Shown here one piece after another: positions 10,643 to 22,700 of a stretch of 64,000 nt of DNA. Position 1 is the first letter of the stretch. Every line of letters starts with the position of its first letter. Origin of the DNA: Incurvaria masculella (taxonomy: Eukaryota > Arthropoda > Insecta > Lepidoptera > Incurvariidae); assembly GCA_946894095.1 (NCBI GenBank), contig OX335651.1, positions 15,894,501 through 15,958,500 on the forward strand. The letters are read 5' to 3'. The notes under the pieces are model-generated. The model was not told the origin of the DNA. It saw only the letters and a program-made list of their open reading frames with translations, and searched no databases. A program made the translations under genes and the position numbers.

Positions 10643-10996
10643 AAATCGATTAAGATTAAGATCAAATCTTTTCAAAAGTCAGTTTGGATGAATGATGCTA
10701 TTTTTGAGGTGATCGAATGCATCACACAGAAAGTTGGTAAAAACGAACGAGGTCAATGGAACGTGACATCTCTGCAGAGTACATTATGAGCTGGAATTTG
10801 GCGTGCGACGAACCCACCAATTAAAATTGTTTTGTGCTTATATTTCATAGATATTTTTATTTGCAATGGGCCAAAAATATTTCTTTTTTCTCTTATTTTA
10901 AAGGCTTTATACCTCTTGCACATCAATGCTGCGAAACCACGGTAAAACTGCCCTACACTAAATAAACGTGAATGTTGGATCTCACTCTATCTGTCA

Positions 10997-11058
10997 CAAT
11001 CTATCTTAGAGCAACGCGGCCCGGCTCGAGCCGGGCCGCGTTGCTCTAAGCAATCTAT
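10997..11058. repeat. Perfect 46-bp palindrome with 8-bp direct repeats
   Basis: Positions 11005-11050 are a perfect, loopless palindrome; each half begins cttagagcaacgcggcccgg and ends ctc at the centre. It is flanked exactly by caatctat on both sides (10997-11004 and 11051-11058). An 8-bp duplication is what hAT and P transposases make. The simplest reading is two transposon termini fused with no interior. Confidence 0.85.
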
Positions 11059-12560
11059 GATTACGTCTCTGACTACACTATATCGCTGTTACTCAAGATA
11101 CTTGTTTCACAAGGATGCCGTGGTACCGCTATAATGCGATTTTCGCAGTTTAAAGTGAATCGGCTTGGTATGTTTTTTGGGACGGAATATTGGTTTTTAC
11201 TAACATTTCACTGGCGCGATTTCCGGCGTGCCGTGCTTTCATACATTACCCGTAACATCACTAATAAAATAATTCGAACTGTAGCTCAACACACCTGCAA
11301 TCAGCATCAAAACATCGTGTTCTAATTTAAAAAATATATTATGTGTTTACGGTTAAAGGCCATAATTAAAGAAAAAAATATTTTAGGCAATTTGATTGGT
11401 CAAGGTTCGGGGTAATGTATGAATACTTAAAAATATGAATCAGTTTATAATAAAAACAACCCTAATATAAATTCACAGAATTTGTTACTTATAGCGAGAT
11501 TTTATCCCATAATGATTATGGCTGATCAGAGAGCAGAAACCGTCTGAATAAGCGCTTGATTCCAACCCATCAGAGATTTTAAAGGTGTGAATTTAAGAGG
11601 AGTGACTGTATTGTGTGAAGCAATGTTTTTTAACAGTTATTTACTGTTGATTGTACGTACATACAATAAATATATATAAATATGGTGCATGGGTTAAGTA
11701 AAATAAAATAAAACATGTTCTAATTCATCTTTATTGACTTAACATCATACTTTTCAAATATTATTAACTTTCGAACAATTTAAAAAGTATCAATAGGAAT
11801 GATCGCAATAATATAATAAGTGGCGTATTTATTATCGTAACTAGACTAAATTAATATATAATGCAAAAATAAATTAAGTACTACAAAAATATGCATGTTC
11901 AATTTAAAATCATTATAAAATGTCCACCATACCTTATTTATTGTACACAATCATATTAGCCATGTTTTATTGAATAAACCATGTTCTTACATAAGAATAA
12001 TGGATATGAAATATCCAAGTTATTTTATAATTAAAATTAAATTTTACAGAGCAGCATATACAATGCAAGCGTTAATAAAATATATTTATATACACCAAAC
12101 CTTAAATGCATTAATTGGCTGTGACAAAACAAACATTGTCTTCATTCGTACATAAAAATAAATAAGACAATTTTTTTGTTAGTCGAGTTAGCCTATGAAT
12201 ATGATCCACTGAATAAATAAGTCATGTTTTGAAAATATTATTGACCCCTTATGAATTAGATTATTATGCCCATACCAAATTTCACGTAAAAAAACATTAC
12301 AAAAAGTTGCCTAATCAACGGATATGCATTCAAGCATTTTCAACTACCTATAAGTAATCAAAAAGGTCGTTTTAGTTATTTTGCACTATAAATTAGAAAA
12401 TGTTAATAATTTTCCAACTACACAGTCAATATTTCTATGTACTTGATAGCCATGAACACGTTTCATCAACATCGCTGCCTGGCAACACATTAATTCTGTA
12501 AATATAATTGGCGATATATGGTAGCACTAATCATAATTACCATGTCACACATTACATAAA

Positions 12561-13110
12561 TTAAGGTGGCCCATCCCGCTCATCTCCCCATACAAAAGGG
12601 GAAAGAAGATCACGGCCATATTACTTGTCAGAGATCCAAAATTTTGCTCAAAATAGCTTTATTTGATCGAACTAGATGTCTGATGACCGTTGGCATTGTA
12701 AAATTGTGTTTGGTTTCTAAGTTATAAGGTCCGAAAGTTCGCATTTTTCGCGCGTTTTATACAATAACTTTGGAGGTGGATTACGCAATGATAAACTAAG
12801 AACATCTTAAAAAGATTAGTCATCAGACATAGCTTATTTAATCAAGATTTACAATCTATTTGGTTTTTTTTCGATTTTTTACTACAGCGGTTGTGGTTAA
12901 CTTTTAGCTATAAGTCGTTTTTAAATTATTTTTTTTGTAAATCTTACCAAATCATGCACTATGCACATTGTCTTTTTTGTGGACATGTTGCATCTTCCTC
13001 ATCACGGAGCCTGTCTTATTCTTGGAAACAGAGAAGGCCCTAGAGCACAACAGCACGGTTTTGTACCGTGCCCGCGAATGAGTTAGGCCCGCCGGGTTGG
13101 GCCACCTTAA
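12561..13110. mobile_element. TTAA-flanked MITE, complete copy
   Basis: The ends ggtggcccatcccg and cgggttgggccacc are inverted repeats and are bounded by TTAA on both sides, the target duplication of piggyBac-type elements. There is no ORF. Partial relatives lie at 19124-19310, 23026-23410, 50965-51110 and 60933-61090. Confidence 0.8.
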
Positions 13111-13394
13111 GAATTAAATATGAAACTCCACAAAAATCATATAGAGCGGGGCTCTTGCATCGAAATATTTAGATGCCAGATACAAACAGGTACATTGGTA
13201 TAGGTCAGGTATAGAACGTAAACTTTAATTTTAGCCGACAAACATGATTTCTAATACATATGATTTATCTATTGGCCACATCTTTGCACCCTGTAAATTT
13301 GTTTAACATTGGTTTATTGGATTGGTAGTTATAGACAATTCCTTATGGTTTTTTTTATGGAACCTGACATGAAGTACTTATAGTATACAACTAC

Positions 13395-13705
13395 AGTCAT
13401 GATATTGGCCCAATTCCCGAACTGGATGGAAACATGGACAATTTTTCATTGTCGCTTCAACTATAGTTTCATGCAATGCGGTGGTACCACTCCGGCAGGC
13501 TTAACCCTACCACCTAGTAGAGGAAGGGGGACCTACGATTTAACATGGGTTCTGAACCATGGAACAGCTCGCATAAGTAACATAATGCAGTTATCCAACT
13601 CAGAAAGAGAAAGAAAGTGGTGCATGACCGGGGCGAGGATATGAACCTCTCGCATGAAAGGCAAGTCCTCTAGCCCCGACACCACGAGCTGTATAGCTCG
13701 ATATT
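13395..13705 (-). repeat. tRNA-headed SINE, minus orientation
   Basis: Read on the minus strand, a tRNA-like head (gctcgtggtgtcggggctag, with a B-box-like gaggttcatatcc) at about 13700-13635 leads into the shared body (ctttctctttctgagttgg, gaaccatgttaaatcg, ccctaccac region). The 3' tail is degraded near 13395. Confidence 0.75.
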
Positions 13706-16584
13706 TGCTCGAATCGAGCTTGATATTTAACATATTTACAGGGTACATACAATTAGGTGAACAATAGTTTATGACAACTTCATCGCAAGACGTTAAAAAT
13801 ACCCTAATTTTGTGTAACTTTGCACCGCATCAAGAGTTTTGCCTGGGCAGGTGTAGACCTATATATATTTTCCCATCTGCCTCACCTCTCCTCCGACCTA
13901 TAAACCCCGTGGCTAAACTAACAGGGGCCAAGTTGTCTAGGACGATGGATAATAATACATGTTTTGTTTGGTAAATGGCTTGGCTTCGCGTGTCCTATGC
14001 ATACAATATTGATGTACGACCCTCTATAAGAAATTGTACATACTTAGACCCTACGACACATTTAGGCATCACTATCACATTATATACTATTTCTATGCAC
14101 ATAATTGTCACGTAAGTCCGTTAATTAATGTTTGGCTCGCTATGAGCTCCAAACATTTTTATTTAAAATACTACCTCATTTCACAACACTTCAATGGGTA
14201 CTGATAAGCAAATGTACCAAGTTATAGTAAAATATACAATATTTAGTTTAAAAACAATTATCATGCAACATATATTAAATTATTATTTTTGTTTTAGTGT
14301 TTAATCATCGGTGACATTGTAAATTTTCATCCATACCCTAAAATATGCTAGGATCAAAGACAATAAATACAGCTTTGTGACCATTTAATAATCATATTGT
14401 ATTATATTCTGATAGCAACCAAATATTAGAAGCAAAAAATTAGTATGTCCAACACGGATTGTTCATTCAGACGCGTTACAAAGCGGCTAGTTGTTTTGAA
14501 ATGGGTGCCATTTCGTAAAGTGGCTAAACTAAACAATTCGGCATTGACAAGTACATAAATACTATTGATTTTTCGTTAATATGCATCGTGAATGATATGT
14601 CGATGTGGTGAATAAAAATAAATATATTCTCTGCTTCAGTAAATAATGCTTATAAATTTTGCCTTCGGCTCAAACTACAGATAGGATATTTATTCGAAAG
14701 ACAATGGAATTATTTTGAAAATATTTTATAAGCGTCTGTTAATACTTTAATAGAAACACTTATTTAGGTTGCATACAATGTATAAATTGTGCTGCACACT
14801 TGGTGTGCTTTGAAGTAAAATTACGTAGGAATGTTGTACAAACTTTTCACGTTTATCAGATTACAATATATTTCCTAAAGCGTTATGAAACATTATTATT
14901 GGAATGTTGTGCGTTGACCAACAATATCATCGTTTACATATGATAATAACATATTACTTATATGGTTACAATTATGATGGCACTTAACCGTTTGTTGTAC
15001 GATAAAATATTGCAATGAGCATAATCCAAATTTTTTCCCTTTTGACATAAGTTGACTGTCCTTAATTGTATGGACTAACCACTGAACATTACTAGCACCG
15101 ACCTATATCGTATGCTAAAAATTATAGCAAGTACATAAACATTTGTTATCATAATAAAAAAATCACAAACGGAAACATTGGTGATGCTGACAAATGGCCT
15201 ACTATCTTCTTCATTTATGCGAAGGAGAAAGAGAACAATGCCCAGCTAGTACATGAAGGGCAAAGACAGAAATAAAATAAGGCAGTTTACAATACAAATT
15301 CACTGACGAATTCACATAAAAAAAGTCTTAAGGTAGGGCCGAAAGCATCGGAAATTTTCGCTCCCCATAAAAACCTAGTTATTAAATAATTTGACACCAC
15401 TAGTCCAACTAGATTTGTGGTATGTCAAATTAGGCTGCTACTATTATACAGTGTGTTAACGGAGGCATAGTCCAAACGTTAACCAGGTATTCCTAGGCAT
15501 ATTTGGAGCAAAAAAGTTAAATGACAATTTGCTGTACAACTTAAAAAAAATCGTCCTCCCCATATATATTTGTTTTGTTTTTGTACATACCCAAAATGTA
15601 TGCAAAGGCCTGAATTTTTAGGTTGTGCAACAAAATGTTATCTACAATTTTTGCTCCAAATATGCCAAGAAACATGTGGTTAACATTTGGACCGTATCTC
15701 CACTAACAACCTGTATGTGTCTGCACGTTTTTGACTTTTGGCATGTGTCAACCTTAAGATCACTTTATTCAAATTACTATGTCGCATATTATGCATGTCG
15801 TTGCCCTTTTGTAAAAATCTGCCACATTGCAAAGCGTCCAGTCGTTTTGTTAAATGCTGGTCAACTTTCTGCCGCATGGTCATCACATAGCATCTCACAT
15901 GGCTGGGCAAGTTCAGCCACATGGTAAAGCGGCTGAACATGGCAACCGCAAATAGGAACAGTATGTTCCCATTTAAATGTCTTAAATCGTGATCCTTTAA
16001 ACTTGAATTAATATTTACTAGTACCTAATGCGGGTGACATGAATTCACTCCATAACATTTTAAACTGATTGTAAGACGACACTGAGGCTTGAAGTGTTCA
16101 TGTTATGCCCAGCACAAGTGAAATTGTTTACCTCCAAAGGTCCATGAGATAGGATCGCAGCTTTTTCCACGTAAACCTGTGTTTACACTGAAACAGGGAG
16201 ATTTCGATAGTAAAGCTAGTTTCTTCTGGAGTTTCGAGCTTACATCACTCATGTCTAGTTTTCACTATTAAAATAAAAACTAGACTATTTTTATGACTAT
16301 TCTTTCAGATGCCTTCAGACCCCGAGAACTCCTATGCGTTACAGCTGCCTTACACCTGCTCCCGAATCTCTCAGGCAAGGATAGCCAGCCAATACATGCT
16401 CACAGAGCACATAGTGCAAGTATATACAAACATTTCAGCAGTAGTATAGCCAGCCTACACAACTTCCAACACGTGTATGTTAGCCATATGACAGATTATG
16501 GGAGATTAGCCAGCCAATCTCCCAGCATGTGTACGGTCAGCCTACACCTGCTCACGTATGTCTCACTCTTGTCGCACGCCAGCC
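13706..16584. other. cindr downstream region, AT-rich
   Basis: No coding exon is seen. The stretch nearest the stop (16330-16584) is probably 3' UTR on the minus strand and has loose repeats of agccagcc. A minus-strand AATAAA lies at 15768 (ttgaataaagtgat), a possible but untested poly-A signal. A foldback lies at 15450-15713. Confidence 0.4.
15450..15713. repeat. Foldback MITE
   Basis: About 90-bp imperfect inverted arms: gtgttaacggaggcatagtc, then tccaaacgttaacca and catatttggagcaaaaa on the left; ttttgctccaaatatg, tggttaacatttgga and ctccactaaca on the right. Confidence 0.7.
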
Positions 16585-16737
16585 CTAAACCTGCGTGACA
16601 CAGTGCGCGAGTTTCTCCAACTCGGCCTGCAGCGTGAGGCGCGAGCGACTCTCCGCGTCGAGCCGCGCACTGAGCTCCTCGATGGCGGCGTTGAAGCGAA
16701 CACTCTGCGCCTCCGCCAACCTCTCCAGATTCAATAT
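16585..16737 (-). CDS. cindr: cindr exon 14 (coiled coil, stop)
   Basis: It encodes [40 protein letters not shown] and [10 protein letters not shown] before TAG. Heptad-spaced Leu/Ile/Val matches the C-terminal coiled coil by which CIN85 and CD2AP oligomerise. The last four residues fit a class I PDZ ligand (S/T-x-V). Confidence 0.9.
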   Translation of the reverse strand: MLNLERLAEAQSVRFNAAIEELSARLDAESRSRLTLQAELEKLAHCVTQV

Positions 16738-19700
16738 CTGAAATATGTGAACATTATTTGTTAATACGGTGTTTTGTTCTTATATTTGACATGATTCTGT
16801 TTAGCTGGATTATTTAAAGTGATTTGCAAAGAAACCATTACAGCCGTATTATTTTATGGCATAGTAGTGTAGATGTATTTTGGTGACGTACATTTTTTTA
16901 AATTAAGATATGGTTAAAGCTAAACTATCGTATACAGAGTGGGCAGACTAACTTTAATCCGCCCGTCTAAACCGGTTTTTGTATGGTTAATCCGGTGCTA
17001 ATCTCGTACTAAGTTTTCACAGGTGCTCTTTGAATACGACTGAAAGTTTCTGTTTTTCCCACTTTTAACAAAATCATGCCATATTTTAGTGCAGAGAAGC
17101 ATTTCTTATCACTTTAATAATGATCTTTCATCTATAGAAAATAAATAAATTAATATAACTTAAGGTTTCAATCACAAGATGCTTCGTGCATACAAAACAT
17201 TACAGAGTTAAAAAATGAATACAACTAACCACCGTCGCAATCCAATGGAATAGTCGAATATGAAGTAATGTGTTCAGTTGAGAGATACTTTTATGTCAAA
17301 ACGATAGCCCTAGGCCATAACGTTTTATAGAATTTTAGGCTGAAATCAGCCGATGCCGATGTTAAATCTGGACAAATTTGGTCCTCTTCATTACAACGCA
17401 AGCATTTGTCACAGCAAGTTTTAAGACCTTTATAAATTAAGATTACGTCCAATAAGATCAACTCACTCTATCACTAAGCTGCGCTATCAACGCTTCGCTT
17501 GCGTCCGTTCCCTTAGCCACCTTCTCCGGCATCCGCCGCTCGACGGTCACGGTCCGCTCGCTCGCCGAGCTAGCCGAGACCGTTGTCCCGACGGACTGCC
17601 GCTCGCCGGCGACGGAGCTCTTCTCGGTGACCGTTCTCTCGGTGAGCGGCGCGGGCGGGGTGGAGTAGTCGGTGCTGGTGCGGGACCCCGCGACAGGTGG
17701 GGACGGCGCGGGGGGCTTTTTGATCTCTTCAATCATCGTTGTGAGCGTTCGGCCTGAAATTTATAAGAACATTTGTATTGTGATTCCAAACAAGCTGTCT
17801 GGCAGAGGATAGGTACACGAGATGACAGGATTCAGGCTTGCAGCAGTAAGTTGGAGCACAAAATGTGTACATAACTAGGTTATGGTACTTCGATTATTCA
17901 AAGTACCAACTTTAAATTATGCTCCTAATAAAAATGTAGTTTGGAGATCCTGTAAACACTGCTCGGCCACCTGCAAAACCTATTTTTGTGCTTAAAACCA
18001 GTCAATATTTCCAAAAGAAACCAAAATGGTTTCAATAGAATATCTGTGTTTTATGAACTCAATATGTTATTATCCTTGTATATGCATTTATAATTGTAAT
18101 TTATTTTATGATTATTATTATTTTTTTTCTCAGGGTATTTATCATGCAATCAGTCTCTAGACTATGAGCAGATGTGTTGCGTGTGGTTTTGTCGTGTAGA
18201 GTTAGTTCCCCATTGGGAGCTTCTCATGCTTCAGGGACGTTGTTTACGCCATCTAGGTCTAGTATGTTACGCCTCTTCAAGCGTGGTAAGCAGTCGGGGA
18301 CAGTAAGCTGCACTGCCAGCTGGTTTGGATGCTTCATAAGTCGCTTCTTGTATTTTGCAGCAACTGTTTTTATTTCTTCCTTTATTGTCTTGATTTGAAG
18401 ATAGTAATGGACCTCACAGTTTCTTATGAACCATGGGGTATTTGCTAGCTGTTTTAGTATTGAGTCTTCAGCTCGTTGCATAATTTTGACGTTGGAGTCA
18501 CAGGCAGAACCCCATAGCTGCATGCCATAGGTCCAGATAGGTTTGAGTACTGTCTTATAAATAAGGAGCTTGTTGTCAATCGACAGCTTACTATTCCTGT
18601 CCAGCAACCAATACAGACCCTGGTACCTGATTATTAAAAAAGAAAAAGACAAAAATATGATAAATCAAGACAATCAGTCGAGTAGATTTGAAATGATTTC
18701 TAAACAAAGTTTTTATGTGACTAGTGGGGCCGCATACGGACCGGCGGCGGTGGGCGAGCTGAGTGCGGGTGCGGGTGCAGGTGCAGGTGCGGGCGGGTCG
18801 GCGGCGGGCGGTGCGGAGGCGGGGAGCGCGGGCGGCGGCGCGGCGGCGGGCGGCGCGCCCGGCGCCTCCCTCTTGTTGGAGTCGAGCGAGTGCCGCGTCT
18901 TGCTGCTCGCCTGCGGACGTCGACACACCGTCACATTACCACCTACCACCAGTGATGAATGCTACGATCGAACCAGCGAGCACACAGAGTACCGTTGCAA
19001 GCCTGCAATTGAAACAGCTACTGGGAAACTCTTAGATGACGGTATGTGGTTTGCCTATCAACGGACTTATACTTTAGTTAATTTAATTTTAATTCCTTAA
19101 TTAATTTAGTTAATACATTTTGTGTTAAGATGGCCCTTTCCGACAGGGCTAACTTATTCGCGGGCACTACCTAAAATTGTGCTATTGTGCTCTGGGACCT
19201 TTTCTGTTTCAAAGACAAAGACAGTCTCCGTAATGAGAATGATGCAGCAATGCAGATAATGCGCAGTGTTTGATTTCATTAGATTTAAAACCACTTATAG
19301 CTAAAGGTAAACCATATAACTTAGAAACCCAAACACAATATTACAATGTCAACGGTCATCAAGCAGCTAGCTCGATTAAATAAAGCTGTTTTGAGTATAA
19401 TTTTGGAACTCCGACAATAAATAAGCGCATGATCTTCTTTCCGCGTTTCTATGAGGTGTTGAGTGGAAATGCCCACCTTAAATAGTATTTTGTAAAAGCA
19501 AAGAGAAAATCTGCCGCCCCTATGCTGCGGGCTACACATGTGCCGCTCCTAGACCACGGCCCATATGGCCTATTGGCAAACGCAAAACTGGATGCGCCAT
19601 GTGTCACGCTAAAAAGTACCACAAAAGAGCTAAAAGAGCGGCTCGTAGCCTAGTGGCGCGGGGACTGGCCTAGCGTACCAGAGGCCCGAGTTCAATACCA

Positions 19701-22700
19701 ACTTGCACCACTGTCATTCTCTTTCAGAGTTCGATAAGTGCATTTCGTCACGAATGCGAGCTGCTCCATGGTTCGGAATCCATGTAAAACTGTAGGTCCC
19801 CTTCCCCTACTAGGTGGTAGGGTTTAAGCCCGCCCGGGTTGGTACCATCGCATTGGATGAAAAGATGGTCGAAGCGGCAATGAAAAATTGTCCGTGTTTT
19901 CCATCCAGTTCAATGTAGCCGTGCTCATAAAGGGAAGGTCCTGGCATGGCACCAAATTCCTTCGGGAATGTGGTGCATTGGGCTAATATCATAACGCTAG
20001 TTGTGTGGTATTAGCCATCCATGTCAGGTCGCATAAAAAAAAAAAAAAAAAATCAAAAATGTACCTCCTCGTAGGTCTCCACAACGGACAGCCGGTTCGT
20101 TATGGACGACATGCTCTTGGACATCTCGAGCGAGTGCGTCGCGTCCCGGCGCGCCTCCGCACCGCACTCCGCCATCTTGTCGGTGCTGCCTCCCCCCGCC
20201 CCCGCGCCCGCGCCGCCGCTTGCCGGCGCCGCGCCGCCCGCCGCCCGCGGCCGACCCGTCTCCGTCTTTTTCGCCTGGTTGAGCTTCAGCTCCGCCATCC
20301 AGGGCACCTTGTGCTTCTCCCACTCGCGCGCTTTGGGCTTCACCGCGTCCACTTTGTCGACGGCGTCTGTCAGTGTTTGGATTGTATTTATTGTCATGGT
20401 GTACAAGCACGTGTAGTCAGAGTCGAAAGGTGATTTTGTGTAGAAAACTGACCTAACATTTGATAAATCGAAGTTAAGCAATGTTGGACGATAAATTCAG
20501 ACAACTATTCTCGGGAAATTGCCACCTATATTAACATATGTATGCACAAACTGCTTTTTTGAATCGCAAAATTCATAAATTTACTCAAAGTCACACAAAA
20601 AAATGTCATGTGAACTGAGTTTTTTTGAGATTTCAGTTAATAAATTTGAAGGTGCTTGGTTTTGCCTCAAGAATCACCTGGCTGCCTCCCCCCGGTGTGC
20701 ATTCTAAAGAGAAGCATTTATTTTTGTTTTTAAGTAAGGTTAGGTTAGGATTGCATTTGGTGTGTCAACAAGAAGGTTACCTTGGTGCTGTCCGTTGCTG
20801 AGGCCGATCTGCTGTGGAGTGTCATCCCGGAGCGCCTGGCTTGGGGGTCTTCGCCGTGGCGCCTTCACACTGGAAACGATAGTGTCCTAATAGAGCAACG
20901 AAGATACATCATCAAAAGCTTAACTGAACTTCTACATCCGAAGGAAGTGATGTCAAACATAATGAATGTTTAAAGTAGTCACTGAGCGAACCGCATGGAG
21001 TTGACTCATAGGATTGGAATCATGCATTGACGTGTGACATCTCGAAAGGAGACCGCAGTGACTTATGTCATTTACGTAATTGTCATAAAATTTTCCTGCA
21101 AGGAATTACAGTTCACTTGACCGAATAATACATCATTTGACAGTTAGCATGGTACGAAATGCAACTAAACGTCAGATTAAATCTCTCTCTGTTCACTCTC
21201 TTGCCTGTTCACTTGCTATTCACTCGGCGACATAAATTACCATCGTAACCCCCCAGTACTGCTTTAGCGATATTTTTTGTCCATTTACGAAATTAAGAAA
21301 ACGTTGACGAATTTTTTTACTATTTTTTGCGGTTTAAGACCTTTCACAGGATGACGCAACTATCCAATTTACTATTTCCAGCACTAGATCCATCCTTTTT
21401 TTTTTGCTAAAAATGACACGGCGCATGTGGTAATCCCAAAATGAGACCCAGTACGTAGAAAGGAAGCGCACACTGCGTACACCAAGCATACCGATATGCT
21501 GATCCCGCACCAACAAGGCAATAAAAGCTCTTATATCATGATTACCGTCCGGCGCGTGGGTCGTTCAGTATGGAGTTCCGCTCGACGTTGTCGAATCCGT
21601 CGGTAGCGGCGGACGCTGGGGCAGCGGGGGGGACGGAGGCGGGGGCCGCGGGCGGTGCGGTGGTGGGGGCGGCGGGGGCGCCCTTGCTAGCGGAGATCCC
21701 GTCCAGCTTGTCCCACTCTCCGCTACTGCTGCTCGTGCTGCTGGAGACCGTCGTCCACTTCTCCCTGAAACGCGGAGCAATCGCTGATAGGCGTAGGGCT
21801 TAGCTTCTCATGCGACGGGTCATGGGTGCAAACCCCACCCTATTCATGCACCACTTGCTTTCTCTTACAAAGACGGATAATTTCATTTCATCACGAATGC
21901 GAGCTGTTCCATGGTTCGGATTCCATGTAAAACTGTAGGCCCTTTACTAGGTAGTAGGTTTAAGGCAGTACGGGTTAGTACATTATTATTATTATTATTA
22001 TTATTTGGTTTATAACACTAGCAGCTATAAGCTGATGCGTGCATATCAGGTTTGAGAACTACTGAGTGCACTTGTTTTTTTTTTATTTTTGTTTTATGTT
22101 TATTTATTTATGGTCTATTTCCATATTTATATTTGTCTAGTAAATGTTTTAACCCATTAACTGTTTTGGCACTTATGACTTCCTGTGGTAGTTGATTCCA
22201 GGAGTGTACAACTCTGTTGCAAAGAAAATGTTTTCTGGGGTTTGTCCTTGAGGAAGAGTGGTTCAGCTTTAGGCTATGTCCTCTAAGGTGAGTCAATGTG
22301 TTTATTGCAAACATTTCGTTGAGTTTGGAGGTACTGTAGTACCTCTTATACGACTTCGATGAGGTCTCCACGCTGCCTTCGCTCATGAAGAGGTGTGAGC
22401 TTTAGTGCCCTTAGCCGTTGCTCATATTCCTGATGCATGAGATGGTTGAAGAGAAACGAAAATTTGTTCGTGTTTTCCATCCGTGGCACCCAATTCCATA
22501 GGAAATTAAGTGTGTTGGCGAATATTATAATGTCCATGTTGTGAATACATGATGTTAATGGAAACAAAACCAAAGTGATACAATAATTACAAAGCTATTT
22601 TACAGCTAAGAAGTGGGTGAAACTGACAAGCCCGGACGACTGAGCACTTACCATGACCAGATTAGTCATGTGCTTCGTAAAGACAAATTTTGCAGCACCC

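Noticed and set aside
18591..19100. Plus-strand Gly/Ala-rich ORFs opposite cindr exon 12
   Set aside because: Antisense shadow of the Pro/Ala-coding exon.
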